A stretch of 46,138 nt of DNA from an uncultured Treponema sp. (GCA_946186185.1 CAMHMJ010000027.1:1-46138); one strand, 5' to 3'; positions 36,024 to 43,590 are shown, numbered from the stretch's first letter. Notes: a model not told the origin generated them from the letters alone. Program-made: numbers and translations.

Positions 36024-36674
36024 ATGCCATGTCATACACCGGATATTTACCAGTTTGAAACGGTTCCAGAACAGAAAAAATTCTTAAGAAAACGGGCAAA
36101 AACCTTTCTTCGGGAATATACAGCGGACAAGGAGCTTATGAAGCAGTGCGCCCTTTCCGCCCTTAAGTCTGTTACTGAAAGCGATGTTTACAAAAACGCT
36201 TCCTTTGTTTTTGGCTTTATGCCCATGAAGGACGAGCTGGATATTTCCCTTGTAATGGAGCAGGCCTTAAAGGACGGAAAAAAACTCCTTCTTCCCCGGA
36301 TGCATTCCGACTCAAATGAAATGGACTTTTATTTTGTAGATTCCCTCTCCGAAGCCTCCGACGATGATAATTCTTTTTCTATAAAAGAGCCTTCCGTTTC
36401 CTGCAGAAAACTGGAAATCTCTGAAATCCCGGGAAGCGCCCTTGTTTTTGTTCCGGGGCTTGCCTTTAACCTTGAAGGCCAGCGCCTCGGCCGGGGAAAA
36501 GGCTTTTACGACCGCTTTTTGTCCCTGCTTCCTTCTGATAAAAATATTTCTCTCTGCGGCGTCTGCTTTACAATCTGCGTAACCAAAGCAATTCCCGTAG
36601 AACCCAACGACCGCCCTGTAACCCATCTCCTGACCGAATACGGCCTTGTAAAAGCTGTAACTTGCATCGACTGA
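36024..36674 (+). CDS. 5-formyltetrahydrofolate cyclo-ligase
   Basis: Converts 5-formyl-THF to 5,10-methenyl-THF using ATP, returning a storage folate to use. It has 216 residues from ATG 36024. KKFLRKRAKTFLREY starts the family fold, FGFMPMKDELDISLVMEQALKDGKKLLLPRM holds the substrate region, and VFVPGLAFNLEGQRLGRGKGFYDRFL is the nucleotide-binding signature with GRGKGFYDR. An open frame runs upstream to 35898 and overlaps the phosphatase gene, but its composition is not protein-like, and the AGGGA 7 nt upstream of 36024 supports the shorter form. The 85-nt gap to the phosphatase gene suggests co-transcription. Confidence 0.92.
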   Translation: MPCHTPDIYQFETVPEQKKFLRKRAKTFLREYTADKELMKQCALSALKSVTESDVYKNASFVFGFMPMKDELDISLVMEQALKDGKKLLLPRMHSDSNEMDFYFVDSLSEASDDDNSFSIKEPSVSCRKLEISEIPGSALVFVPGLAFNLEGQRLGRGKGFYDRFLSLLPSDKNISLCGVCFTICVTKAIPVEPNDRPVTHLLTEYGLVKAVTCID

Positions 36675-36724
36675 CGCTGTTACACTATTGTAAAAGACCG
36701 GACATGGAGTTATTAATACCAATT

Positions 36725-36824
36725 AAAAATTGGCGTAAGCGGGGTTCCTGTCAGGAAAACACTCAGCCACCGCGAAGCGGTACTGCCGTTTTCCTGACAG
36801 GGTTCCCGCTGAGAGCCAATTTTT
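36725..36824 (+). repeat. Family 3 repeat in a family 1-like frame
   Basis: Outer arms AAAAATTGGC (36725-36734) and GCCAATTTTT (36815-36824) are a perfect 10-bp inverted repeat of the family 1 inner-arm type. Inside, CCTGTCAGGAAAAC (36747-36760) and GTTTTCCTGACAGG (36788-36801) form a perfect 14-bp stem around the CCGC-GAA-GCGG hairpin. AGGGTTCCCGCTGAGAGCCA ends the core. Confidence 0.88.
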
Positions 36825-36866
36825 TAACTTGAAATTTTAACTCAAGATCCGGACTCATAAAAAATA

Positions 36867-36913
36867 CTGACAAATCAGAATTCTGCGCTATATTATTTAG
36901 TAGTTCAACTAAA
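36867..36913 (+). promoter_or_regulatory. Promoter and palindrome upstream of the AAA ATPase gene
   Basis: CTGACA (36867-36872), 16 nt, TATATT (36889-36894). Directly downstream TTTAGT (36896-36901) and ACTAAA (36908-36913) form a perfect 6-bp palindrome with a 6-nt centre, covering the likely transcription start. An operator or a 5'-end hairpin is possible. Confidence 0.5.
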
Positions 36914-36924
36914 GGGAGATTTTT

Positions 36925-38658
36925 ATGGCTGGAATCAGGGAAATTGAAAACGACGAAAAGATTGAAGAAAAAACAGAGTATAAAGAACCTAAAAAAATCA
37001 AGTGGAATGTTGCCAACGCCATCGAGGTTATTTCTTCCGCATTAAGAAATTCCAAATTCAACATTAAAAAGACTCAGAAATATGAAGAAGCAATGGAGCG
37101 GCTTAAGGGCTATTTTGGCGTAAACGAGTCTGAGGTTCAGCTGCTTTCAATGATTATCTGCCACTATTTTGGCTCTAACGGAAGCTCTTACGGGCTTCAG
37201 TATGTGGCCAGCGATATTGACTGTTCTCCCATGAAGGTTGTGGGCTGGAGTGCAAGCATTGCAAACCTTGTGGAAAAGGGTTATCTGGTATACGACGATG
37301 ACTGGTCAACCAACCTTAATAATCCGGATTTTAACGCTTCCCAGGATTTGATTTCCGCCGTAATCATGAACTCTGAAATCTGCATCCGGAACGGAAAAAA
37401 TCACGAGGACTATGTGTGGTTTGTTTCCTCTGTTGGTGAAAGGTACGAAAACCGCCGGCGAAAGGAGCAGAGCTCGTACAGCCTTCATTATGAGCTTACA
37501 AAATTCGAAAACAAATACGAGCGCATTCCCTTTGTAAAGGAAACCATGGAGCTCATTTCTGATTCCTGGTCCCGCTTCATTTTCTACGATATGTGCAAGG
37601 ATTTTATCCAGGGTGCATCCTCTTCACTGAACTCTACAATCAGCGACCTCTATGATTCTTCCAGACGCTTTAAGGTTGCAAACGAGTTTATGAACGAGAC
37701 ACATATGCTCTTTAAGAAAGAACTCATCGAGTTCGAGAAAAAAGGCAATATGAGCGAGGCCACCGTTACTCTTTCTCAGAAGGGAAAAAAGCTTCTGCTG
37801 GGTGAAGACGCTTCCCTTTATGACCAGAGAATAGACGAAAAACTTCTGATAAAGCCGGAAACAATCAAGGAAAAACACCTTTTCTACAGCCCGGAAGTAC
37901 AGAAACAGATAGATAACTTGAAAACTGCCTTAAGCGACGAAAAACTTCCGCAGATTCAGGCCCGCCTTAAGGAGGAAGCCCTTCCAGTGGGAGTTGCCGT
38001 TCTTCTGTACGGAGGACCTGGAACCGGAAAAACTGAAAGCGTGTACCAGATTGCCCGGGAAACCGGCCGTCCGATTGTTCATGTAGATATAAGCGACACA
38101 AAATCCTGCTGGTTCGGCGAAAGTGAAAAGCTTATCAAGAAGGTTTTTAAAAGCTACCACAATATGTGCGAGCAGGTTTTAAAACAGACCGGCGGAAAAA
38201 TGCCAATTCTTCTGTTCAATGAGGCAGATGCGGTTTTTGGAAAGCGAAAAAACACCGAATCTTCCAATGTTGCTCAGACAGAAAACGCAATTCAGAACAT
38301 CATCCTTGAAGAAATGGAAAACCTTAAGGGAATCATGATTGCAACCACAAACCTTACGGAAAATCTGGACGGAGCCTTTGAGCGCCGCTTCCTCTTTAAG
38401 CTTCATTTTGAAAATCCTTCGATTGAAGCTAAAAAGGCCATCTGGATGGATAAGCTTCCATGGCTTCCGGAAGAGGTGGCTTCCCGCTTTGCCTGTTCCT
38501 ACGATTTTTCCGGTGGCGAAATCGATAACATCGTCCGAAAGGCTACAATGCATGAAGTAATTACCGGGGAGCGCCTTAAGGAAATCGAGCTTGAGGATTT
38601 GTGCAGAACAGAAAAACTGGACAGCGCCCAGACCCGACATGTGGGCTTTTCGATTTAG
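36925..38658 (+). CDS. AAA-family ATPase with an N-terminal winged-helix-like region, function unknown
   Basis: A 577-residue orphan ATPase. Residues about 70-290 contain two helix-turn-helix-like stretches (ASDIDCSPMKVVGWSASIANLVEKGYLVYDDD and SEATVTLSQKGKKLLLGED). The C-terminal AAA module has Walker A GGPGTGKT (363-370), a pore-loop-like SCWFGESEKLIKKVF, Walker B with the sequence LLFNEADAVF (N432-E433 in place of DE), sensor 1 ATTN, and the arginine-finger segment FERRF. The last helices form the lid. The Asn in Walker B is odd but the rest of the site is intact, so ATP hydrolysis remains possible. It stands alone with its own promoter, so context gives no function; protein remodelling or transcription-linked stress response are guesses. 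Confidence 0.85.
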   Translation: MAGIREIENDEKIEEKTEYKEPKKIKWNVANAIEVISSALRNSKFNIKKTQKYEEAMERLKGYFGVNESEVQLLSMIICHYFGSNGSSYGLQYVASDIDCSPMKVVGWSASIANLVEKGYLVYDDDWSTNLNNPDFNASQDLISAVIMNSEICIRNGKNHEDYVWFVSSVGERYENRRRKEQSSYSLHYELTKFENKYERIPFVKETMELISDSWSRFIFYDMCKDFIQGASSSLNSTISDLYDSSRRFKVANEFMNETHMLFKKELIEFEKKGNMSEATVTLSQKGKKLLLGEDASLYDQRIDEKLLIKPETIKEKHLFYSPEVQKQIDNLKTALSDEKLPQIQARLKEEALPVGVAVLLYGGPGTGKTESVYQIARETGRPIVHVDISDTKSCWFGESEKLIKKVFKSYHNMCEQVLKQTGGKMPILLFNEADAVFGKRKNTESSNVAQTENAIQNIILEEMENLKGIMIATTNLTENLDGAFERRFLFKLHFENPSIEAKKAIWMDKLPWLPEEVASRFACSYDFSGGEIDNIVRKATMHEVITGERLKEIELEDLCRTEKLDSAQTRHVGFSI

Positions 38659-38711
38659 TGCGGGGTGAATACGGAAGCCCTGTGCACAAGAGCTGTGCTA
38701 AAATTAACCAC

Positions 38712-38740
38712 TTGAAATAAACTCGGAAAAAGTGTAAATT
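38712..38740 (+). promoter_or_regulatory. Promoter of fabD
   Basis: TTGAAA (38712-38717), exactly 17 nt, TAAATT (38735-38740). This gives a leader of about 40 nt. The RBS is GAGGAAAGG before ATG 38786. Confidence 0.65.
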
Positions 38741-38772
38741 ATGACAAAATCTTAAAAAATGTCATTTTGACA
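38741..38772. promoter_or_regulatory. Candidate operator downstream of the fabD -10 box
   Basis: ATGACA (38741-38746) and TGTCAT (38760-38765) are an inverted pair. Overlapping the second, TGTCA-TTT-TGACA (38760-38772) is a perfect palindrome. Three TGACA-type half-sites thus fall right at and after the predicted start of transcription, where a repressor of fatty-acid synthesis would act. The regulator is unknown; the sequence is not the FapR consensus. Confidence 0.45.
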
Positions 38773-38785
38773 AAAGAGGAAAGGT

Positions 38786-39739
38786 ATGTCTAAGAAATTT
38801 GCATTTTTGTTTCCGGGGCAGGGCGCTCAGGTTCCTGGAATGATTAAAGACATTTGTGATGCTTATCCTGAAGCACGGGAAGTCGTAGATGAAGTTACTA
38901 AAATTACGGGCGTTGATATGCCTTCTCTCCTTTGGGAAAGCGATGCTGCCGTTTTGAGCCGAAGCGATAACAGTCAGCTTGCAATCACAACAGCTTCAAT
39001 TGCAGTTATGAAGGTTCTTGAGAAAAAGGGAATTACCCCGTCTGCTGCAATGGGCTTTTCACTTGGAGAATTTCCTGCTCTCTACGCTGCCGGCGTTTTG
39101 AGCTTTGAAGATGTAATCAAAGTAGTTCGCGAACGCGGACTTATCATGCAGAAAACCTGCGAAAATATTGCAAAAGCAAACGAAGGTCACAATCCTGGAA
39201 TGACAGCCGTTCTTGGTCTTCCACCAGAGAAGGTTGAAGAACTGGCTTCCGGAATCAAGGACGCTTATGCTGCAAACCTTAACAGCCCGGTTCAGACTGT
39301 AGTAAGCGGAACCGCTGATGCCCTTGAAGCAATCGAAGCAAAGGCAAAGGAAGCCGGTGCCCGCCGCGCAGTACGCCTTTCAGTTGCAGGACCTTTCCAC
39401 AGCCCTCTTATGCAGGAAGCTGCCGACAATTTCGAAAAAGCAATTGCGGGAGTTACTTTCAACAATCCGAACAAAACACTTTTCAGTAACGTAACTGGAA
39501 AAGAAGCCGTAAACGGCGAAGAAATCAAGAAAAACGCAGTTCTTCACCTTACAAACCCTGTTCGCTGGACAGACGAAGAAAAGGTTTTGAACGACCTCAT
39601 CAAATCCAGCGGTGACGAATGGGTTTTGATTGAACCAGGCGTAGGAACCGTTCTTACAGGTCTCTGGGCAAAATCAGGATACGCTGAAACCGCAGGCTGC
39701 ACAGCTGTAAACTCTGCTGATTCTATCAACGAAATATAG
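38786..39739 (+). CDS. fabD: Malonyl-CoA:ACP transacylase
   Basis: Loads malonate onto acyl carrier protein for type II fatty-acid synthesis. It has 317 residues. FLFPGQGAQVPGM (8-20) opens the family fold; the nucleophile S92 lies in GFSLGEFPALYAAG; VRERGLIMQ contains the carboxylate-binding Arg; the catalytic histidine is in SVAGPFHSPLM. NSPVQTVVSG and FSNVTG are also typical. First of three fab genes on this strand, preceded by a good sigma-70 promoter with overlapping palindromes and followed by a terminator-like hairpin, so fabF may be partly uncoupled. Confidence 0.97.
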   Translation: MSKKFAFLFPGQGAQVPGMIKDICDAYPEAREVVDEVTKITGVDMPSLLWESDAAVLSRSDNSQLAITTASIAVMKVLEKKGITPSAAMGFSLGEFPALYAAGVLSFEDVIKVVRERGLIMQKTCENIAKANEGHNPGMTAVLGLPPEKVEELASGIKDAYAANLNSPVQTVVSGTADALEAIEAKAKEAGARRAVRLSVAGPFHSPLMQEAADNFEKAIAGVTFNNPNKTLFSNVTGKEAVNGEEIKKNAVLHLTNPVRWTDEEKVLNDLIKSSGDEWVLIEPGVGTVLTGLWAKSGYAETAGCTAVNSADSINEI

Positions 39740-39740
39740 C

Positions 39741-39892
39741 GGGTTTTAGGGCGCCGCCCTAGGAGAGGGGGCACAGTCAGGCATAGCCTGCCTGGACGCA
39801 TTTTGGTGGAGAATCCTAAATCGACCTGCTGTTGCAGCTCGATTTTTAACGGATTTCCGATAAGAGCGGGGGGAGACTTCCCCCTCCTAAAA
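39741..39892 (+). repeat. Family 2-like hairpin repeat between fabD and fabF
   Basis: Hairpins GGGCGCCGCCC, CAGGC-ATA-GCCTG and GGGGGAGACTTCCCCC flank the terminator at 39820. CTAGGAGAGGGGGCA resembles GCTAGAGGGGGTAGG of the copy at 5588, and the closing GGGGGAGACTTCCCCC resembles GGGGAAAGCCTTCCCC at 41174. Membership in the family is likely, not certain. Confidence 0.55.
39820..39847 (+). terminator. Terminator or attenuator between fabD and fabF
   Basis: ATCGACCTGC (39820-39829) and GCAGCTCGAT (39834-39843) form a 10-bp stem with one mismatch and a 4-nt loop, followed by TTTT. It is inside the 172-nt gap of what looks like one operon. Confidence 0.7.
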
Positions 39893-39911
39893 TATAAATA
39901 AGGAAAATAAA

Positions 39912-41165
39912 ATGGAAAAACGACGAGTTGTAATTACTGGAATGGGAGCTATCACTCCTCTTGGAAATACTGTTGAAGAAACTTGGGCAGGTATCAAAGC
40001 TGGAAAAAGCGGTATCGGACCAATCACTCAGTTTGATGCTTCAATCAATAAAGTTCACTATGCTGCAGAAGTAAAAAACTTCGACCCAGCAAACTATATG
40101 GATTCTAAGGACGCTAGAAAAATGGCTCGCTTCACACAGTTCGGTGTAGCCGCTGCAAAAATGGCGCTCGAAGATTCAGGTCTTATGGGAAAACAGGACA
40201 TCCTCGACGAAACAGGAATCGTTCTTGGCGTTGGAATCGGCGGTCTTGAAGAAACAGAAGCTGACGTTCTTGGCATGGCAAAAATGGGCGGCGTAAAAAC
40301 TAACCCTATGGCTATCCCGAAGCTTATTCCAAACGAAGTAGGCGGAAACATCGCAATCAACTTTGGAGTTCACGGCCCTGTTCAGTCAATTGCAACTGCA
40401 TGTTCTTCAGGAACAGACGCTCTTGGTGTTGCATTTGACATGGTTAGAAGCGGCCGCCTTGACACCTGCTTGAGCGGTGGTGCAGAAAGCACAATCTGTC
40501 AGTTCGGTATCGTTTCATTTGAAGTTCTTCACGCCCTTTCAACAGGCTTTGACGACGATCCTACAAGAGCCAGCCGTCCATTCGACAAAAACAGAAACGG
40601 ATTTGTAATGGGCGAGGGAAGTGCAATCCTTGTGCTTGAAGAGTACGAGCACGCAAAGGCCCGTGGTGCAAAAATCTATGCAGAAATTGCAGGATACGGT
40701 GCAAGCTGCGACGGATACCACCTTACAGCTCCAAATCCGGACGGAATCTGCGGTTCAAAATGTATGACCCGCGCCCTCAAGGATGCCGGAATGGATCCAA
40801 GTGAAATCCAGTACTACAACGCTCACGGAACTTCTACAATGAAGAACGATTCCAGCGAAACAAACATGATAAAAATCGCTTTCGGCGAAGAAAATGCCCG
40901 CAAGCTCAAGATTTCTTCTACAAAATCAATGCACGGACACTGCCTTGGTGCAACCGGCGCTGTAGAAGCAATGATTTGTGTTAAGGCAATCAACGACAGC
41001 TTCGTTCCATGCACAAAGAACCTGGACGAGCCTGATGTAGAAGGCGGCTGTGACCTTGACTACGTACCAAACAAAGGAATCGACATGAACATCGACGCCG
41101 CAATGAGCGCAACTTTTGGCTTCGGCGGCCACAACGGTGCGATTATTATCAAAAAGGTAAAGTAG
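39912..41165 (+). CDS. fabF: Beta-ketoacyl-ACP synthase II
   Basis: Condenses malonyl-ACP with acyl-ACP in chain elongation. It has 417 residues with the Cys-His-His triad: C164 in ATACSSGTDALG, H305 in NAHGTST and H343 in MHGHCLGATG, after K338. The N-terminal RRVVITGMGAITPLGNT and the C-terminal SATFGFGGHNGAIII are standard. This is the FabF/FabB type (CHH), not FabH (CHN). The RBS is AAGGAAAA before ATG. Strong codon bias suggests high expression. ACP, FabH, FabG and FabI are not in the window. Confidence 0.97.
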   Translation: MEKRRVVITGMGAITPLGNTVEETWAGIKAGKSGIGPITQFDASINKVHYAAEVKNFDPANYMDSKDARKMARFTQFGVAAAKMALEDSGLMGKQDILDETGIVLGVGIGGLEETEADVLGMAKMGGVKTNPMAIPKLIPNEVGGNIAINFGVHGPVQSIATACSSGTDALGVAFDMVRSGRLDTCLSGGAESTICQFGIVSFEVLHALSTGFDDDPTRASRPFDKNRNGFVMGEGSAILVLEEYEHAKARGAKIYAEIAGYGASCDGYHLTAPNPDGICGSKCMTRALKDAGMDPSEIQYYNAHGTSTMKNDSSETNMIKIAFGEENARKLKISSTKSMHGHCLGATGAVEAMICVKAINDSFVPCTKNLDEPDVEGGCDLDYVPNKGIDMNIDAAMSATFGFGGHNGAIIIKKVK

Positions 41166-41336
41166 TATAGGGAGGGGAAAGCCTTCCCCTCGGCTGCACT
41201 TCGTTGCAGCCTACCCCTTCTAGCGGGGGTGTGAGAGTCTGCTGGCAGACTCTGTTGTATAGCAAAGCGTTAAAAAAATTGCGTTAGCAATTTTTAGCTT
41301 TACTACTTTTCCCCCGCAACGCCCCCCCCCTATTAT
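41164..41336 (-). repeat. Family 2 hairpin repeat between fabF and fabZ
   Basis: Read on the minus strand it begins GGGGCGTTGCGGGG and ends GGGGAAGGCTTTCCCC, the same block order as the copy at 5588. On the plus strand the nested stems are GGGGAA/TTCCCC (41174-41189), GGCTGCA/TGCAGCC (41192-41211), AGAGTCTGC-TG-GCAGACTCT (41234-41253) and AAATTGC-GTTA-GCAATTT (41276-41293), all enclosed by GCGGGGG with CCCCCGC and by ATAGGG with CCCTAT. About 80 nt between the GCGGGGG arms is absent from the 5588 copy. Confidence 0.8.
41276..41297 (+). terminator. Candidate terminator within the fabF-fabZ repeat
   Basis: AAATTGC-GTTA-GCAATTT is a perfect 7-bp stem followed by two further T and then AGC. It could stop fabF transcripts, but the T-tract is short and the stem is AT-rich. 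Confidence 0.4.
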
Positions 41337-41355
41337 TCATTTCAAGGAGTCTAAA

Positions 41356-41790
41356 ATGCCTTTAACAACTGATATTAAATCTTTACTTCCACACCGCGAA
41401 CCTTTCCTTTTCGTAGATGCAATTATCTCTGCCGACGAAAAAGGCTGCGTTTGCGAGCATACATTCACTGAAAACGAATTCTTCTTCAAGGGACACTTTC
41501 CTGAGTACCCTGTAGTTCCAGGCGTAATCCTTTGCGAAACCATGGCTCAGGCCGGTGGAGCAGCCCTCCGCTACCTGAACATCGTTCCTGCCGACGGACT
41601 TTTCTTCTTTGCCACACTGGACAAAGTAAAGTTCCGAAACCAGGTTCGCCCGGGCGATAAAGTCCGCATGGAAATCGAGTTCCTCCGCAACAGCCCAAAA
41701 ATGATTAAGCAGGCCGGAAAAGCCTACGTAGGCGACACCTTGTGCGCCGAAGCTGAGTGGATGTGCCTCGTTGGTTCAGCAAATCAATAA
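41356..41790 (+). CDS. fabZ: 3-hydroxyacyl-ACP dehydratase
   Basis: Dehydrates 3-hydroxyacyl-ACP to trans-2-enoyl-ACP. It has 144 residues in a single hot-dog fold. LLPHREPFLFVDAI is the family opening; the catalytic pair is H47 in KGHFPEYPVVPGV and E61 in CETMAQAGG; FATLDKVKFRNQVRPGDKVRMEIEF forms the long strand pair. AAGGAG (41344-41349) gives a strong RBS. It is the last of the three fab genes; a family 1 repeat separates it from the converging folA. Confidence 0.97.
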   Translation: MPLTTDIKSLLPHREPFLFVDAIISADEKGCVCEHTFTENEFFFKGHFPEYPVVPGVILCETMAQAGGAALRYLNIVPADGLFFFATLDKVKFRNQVRPGDKVRMEIEFLRNSPKMIKQAGKAYVGDTLCAEAEWMCLVGSANQ

Positions 41791-41801
41791 TTAATCATAA
41801 T

Positions 41802-41984
41802 TTCATAATAATAAGAAATTCATAAAAATTGACTACCGGTCGCATACCCGTGGGTCAAAACCGCGCGCTAGCGCGCTATATGCAGTTTGTGGCAGTGTAA
41901 CTATTAAATGCCGCTTCGCGGCAGCCACAAACTGAATATTTTTGCCCACGTTTCTGCTCCCTCCCGTCAATTTTTATTATGTTT
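41802..41984 (-). repeat. Family 1 repeat, inverted copy between fabZ and folA
   Basis: Read on the minus strand it follows the copies at 21936 and 45784: GGGAGGG, GGGCAAAAA, CAGTTTGTGGCTGCCGCG, GCGGCATTTAAT, GCCACAAACTG, a CGCGCTAGCGCGC palindrome, GGTTTTGACCC and CGACCGGTAG. The inner arms are AAAAATTGAC (41824-41833) and GTCAATTTTT (41966-41975): both arms changed from GGC/GCC to GAC/GTC, so pairing is kept. Confidence 0.87.
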
Positions 41985-42009
41985 CGTACACCATGGAAAT
42001 CATGCTTAA

Positions 42010-42528
42010 TTAAGAATTGCTAGCTGAAATCTGTGGGGGGGACTTCCTTACAAACACTTTCTTTACATACCAAATCCCGTTTTCACATTCCGGTTTGCTT
42101 TCTGACTCCAGAATGAAATCTTCTTCCGGTATTTTCGGGAAAAAGGCGTCTGCATTTTCAACCGCAAATTCCACTTCAGTAAGATAGATTTTTTCTGCAA
42201 GGCTCAGCGCTTCCCTGTAGAGCCTTTCTCCGCCGATTATGAAAATGCTTTTGTAGCCCCGGCTTTCCGCTTCTTCGATACCTTCTTTCAGGCTTTGTTT
42301 TGTAATGACTTCCGGATTTTCGATTTTAGTTGTTTTTGAAAGGACGATGTTCAACCGTTCGGGAAGGGGGCGGCCAATGCTTTCGTAGGTAAGCCGGCCC
42401 ATGATAAGTGCTGAGTTTAATGTAACTGATTTAAAATAAAAACGTTCCCCGGGTAAGTCCCAGGGAATCCTTGAGTTTTTACCGATTGCGCCTTCATTTC
42501 TGGAGGCGGAAACAATAATTGAAATCAC
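42010..42528 (-). CDS. folA: Dihydrofolate reductase
   Basis: Reduces dihydrofolate to tetrahydrofolate with NADPH. It has 172 residues from GTG 42528. VISIIVSASRNEGAIGKNSRIPWDLPGERFYFKSVT contains the substrate and Met20-loop region; IMGRLTYESIGRPLPERLNIVLSK and FIIGGERLYREAL are the cofactor motifs. The usual catalytic Asp or Glu falls at the E of DLPGERFYF. Start: the frame is open to 42618, inside the flgN-like gene, but family alignment begins at VISII, and this GTG lies one base after the flgN-like stop, so translation is likely coupled. Placement behind flagellar genes is unusual. Confidence 0.9.
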   Translation of the reverse strand: MISIIVSASRNEGAIGKNSRIPWDLPGERFYFKSVTLNSALIMGRLTYESIGRPLPERLNIVLSKTTKIENPEVITKQSLKEGIEEAESRGYKSIFIIGGERLYREALSLAEKIYLTEVEFAVENADAFFPKIPEEDFILESESKPECENGIWYVKKVFVRKSPPQISASNS

Positions 42529-42529
42529 T

Positions 42530-43009
42530 TTATACTTCGACTGTAACCAGTTTTCCCTGGGCAACCTTCTTTGCATAAACGCTTGAAACGCTGCGGTAAG
42601 GATTTCTGAAGCTGTCAATCTGCTGCCTTAAGTTTACAAGGTGAGATCGCAGGAGTTCCCGGTTCTTTTCGTTCTGTTCAAGAACCTTGTTCTGAAGACG
42701 GTTCAAATCGTTCTGGATGCTTTCAACAGATTTTCTGTCGCTTTCCCGAATTCCGGAATTTGACGAAGCATACATTTCTGCCATCGGAACGATTACCTTC
42801 TGAAGGCTTGAAATTCCCTTTACAATCTGCTGTTCAAGTTCTGCGTGAGCGGCAAGTGCTTCGGTGTTATCTGTTTCAATGCAGTCTTCCTGCTTTTCAA
42901 GAACAGTAAGATATTCCTGAAATTTCTGTCTCTGTGCTTCAAGCAGTGTCCTGAATCTTCTTAAGATTGCAACGCGTTCGTTCAATTCTGCTTCTGTAAT
43001 ATTTTCCAT
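42530..43009 (-). CDS. flgN: FlgN-like flagellar export chaperone
   Basis: A 159-residue, almost wholly helical protein with long charged coiled-coil segments (about 5-70 and 88-135: LNERVAILRRFRTLLEAQRQKFQEYLTVLEKQED and IQNDLNRLQNKVLEQNEKNRELLRSHLVNLRQQIDSFRNPY). The pattern and the ending SVYAKKV fit FlgN, the chaperone for hook-associated proteins FlgK and FlgL. It follows fliS by 26 nt. The family is weakly conserved, so the call rests on helical pattern, size and position. Confidence 0.7.
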   Translation of the reverse strand: MENITEAELNERVAILRRFRTLLEAQRQKFQEYLTVLEKQEDCIETDNTEALAAHAELEQQIVKGISSLQKVIVPMAEMYASSNSGIRESDRKSVESIQNDLNRLQNKVLEQNEKNRELLRSHLVNLRQQIDSFRNPYRSVSSVYAKKVAQGKLVTVEV

Positions 43010-43035
43010 AACTATACTTCCTTAAATTATACGGG

Positions 43036-43476
43036 TTATCCCTGAATGTTCAATGCGTTCTGAACCGGAACTGCGGTCTGAACCGGTGTGCTCTGAGAAG
43101 CTGTTCTCCAGGCGGAAAGCAGTTCGTTCAGCATATTCATTACAAATGTAATTTTCTCACGGTTGTGGTTGATGGAGGCGTCCATAAGCTCGCTGTTAAA
43201 GTACATATAGAGCGACATCAGGTTTTTTGAAATGTCACCGCCCTTGTCCATGTCCAGTGAAACTTCAAGTTCTGTAATTATTGCCTGAGTTTTCTGAATG
43301 AATCCTGAAAATTTTTCAATATCCGGCGCTTTAATCTTATTTTCTGTATCAAAAAGAGAAAGAGCGCTTCTCAAATTTTTTACAGCGGCTTCGTACAAAA
43401 GAACCACAAGATGTCCCTGACTTGCAGTTTTTACGTTTGTTTTCTGATAGGCAGAATAAGCGTTTGTGTAACCCAT
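43036..43476 (-). CDS. fliS: Flagellin chaperone FliS
   Basis: Binds flagellin in the cytoplasm and keeps it unfolded for export. It has 146 residues. NAYSAYQKTNVKTASQGHLVVLLYEAAVKNLRSALSLFD is the family N-terminus; IIELEVSLD-type helix TQAIITELEVSLDMDKGGDISKNLMSLYMYFNSELMDASINHNREKITFVMNMLNELLSAW completes the four-helix fold. A Gln/Val/Pro-rich tail of about 20 residues is extra. AGGAGGGG is a near-perfect RBS, 4-8 nt before ATG. A sigma-28-like promoter lies upstream. First gene of fliS-flgN-folA. Confidence 0.95.
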   Translation of the reverse strand: MGYTNAYSAYQKTNVKTASQGHLVVLLYEAAVKNLRSALSLFDTENKIKAPDIEKFSGFIQKTQAIITELEVSLDMDKGGDISKNLMSLYMYFNSELMDASINHNREKITFVMNMLNELLSAWRTASQSTPVQTAVPVQNALNIQG

Positions 43477-43524
43477 ATGACCCCTCCTATGAGTAAATCG
43501 TTAGATATTGGTCTCTTTAAGAAC

Positions 43525-43590
43525 CTGCCGGATTTCATAGGGTCCGCAAAGCTTTCGAACCTTCTGAAAAACGACAGGTTTTTTAGAGAT
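43525..43590 (-). other. Hairpin in the fliS leader
   Basis: On the minus strand AACCTGTCG is followed about 40 nt later by CGGCAGGTT, a 9-bp stem with one G-T wobble. It lies between the sigma-28-like promoter and the fliS RBS, within a predicted leader of about 115 nt. Function unknown; on the plus strand the stem is followed by TTTT. Confidence 0.4.

Noticed and set aside
39836..39861. Sigma-28-like CCGATAA before fabF
   Set aside because: No TAAA box at the required distance upstream; the block lies inside a family 2-like repeat.
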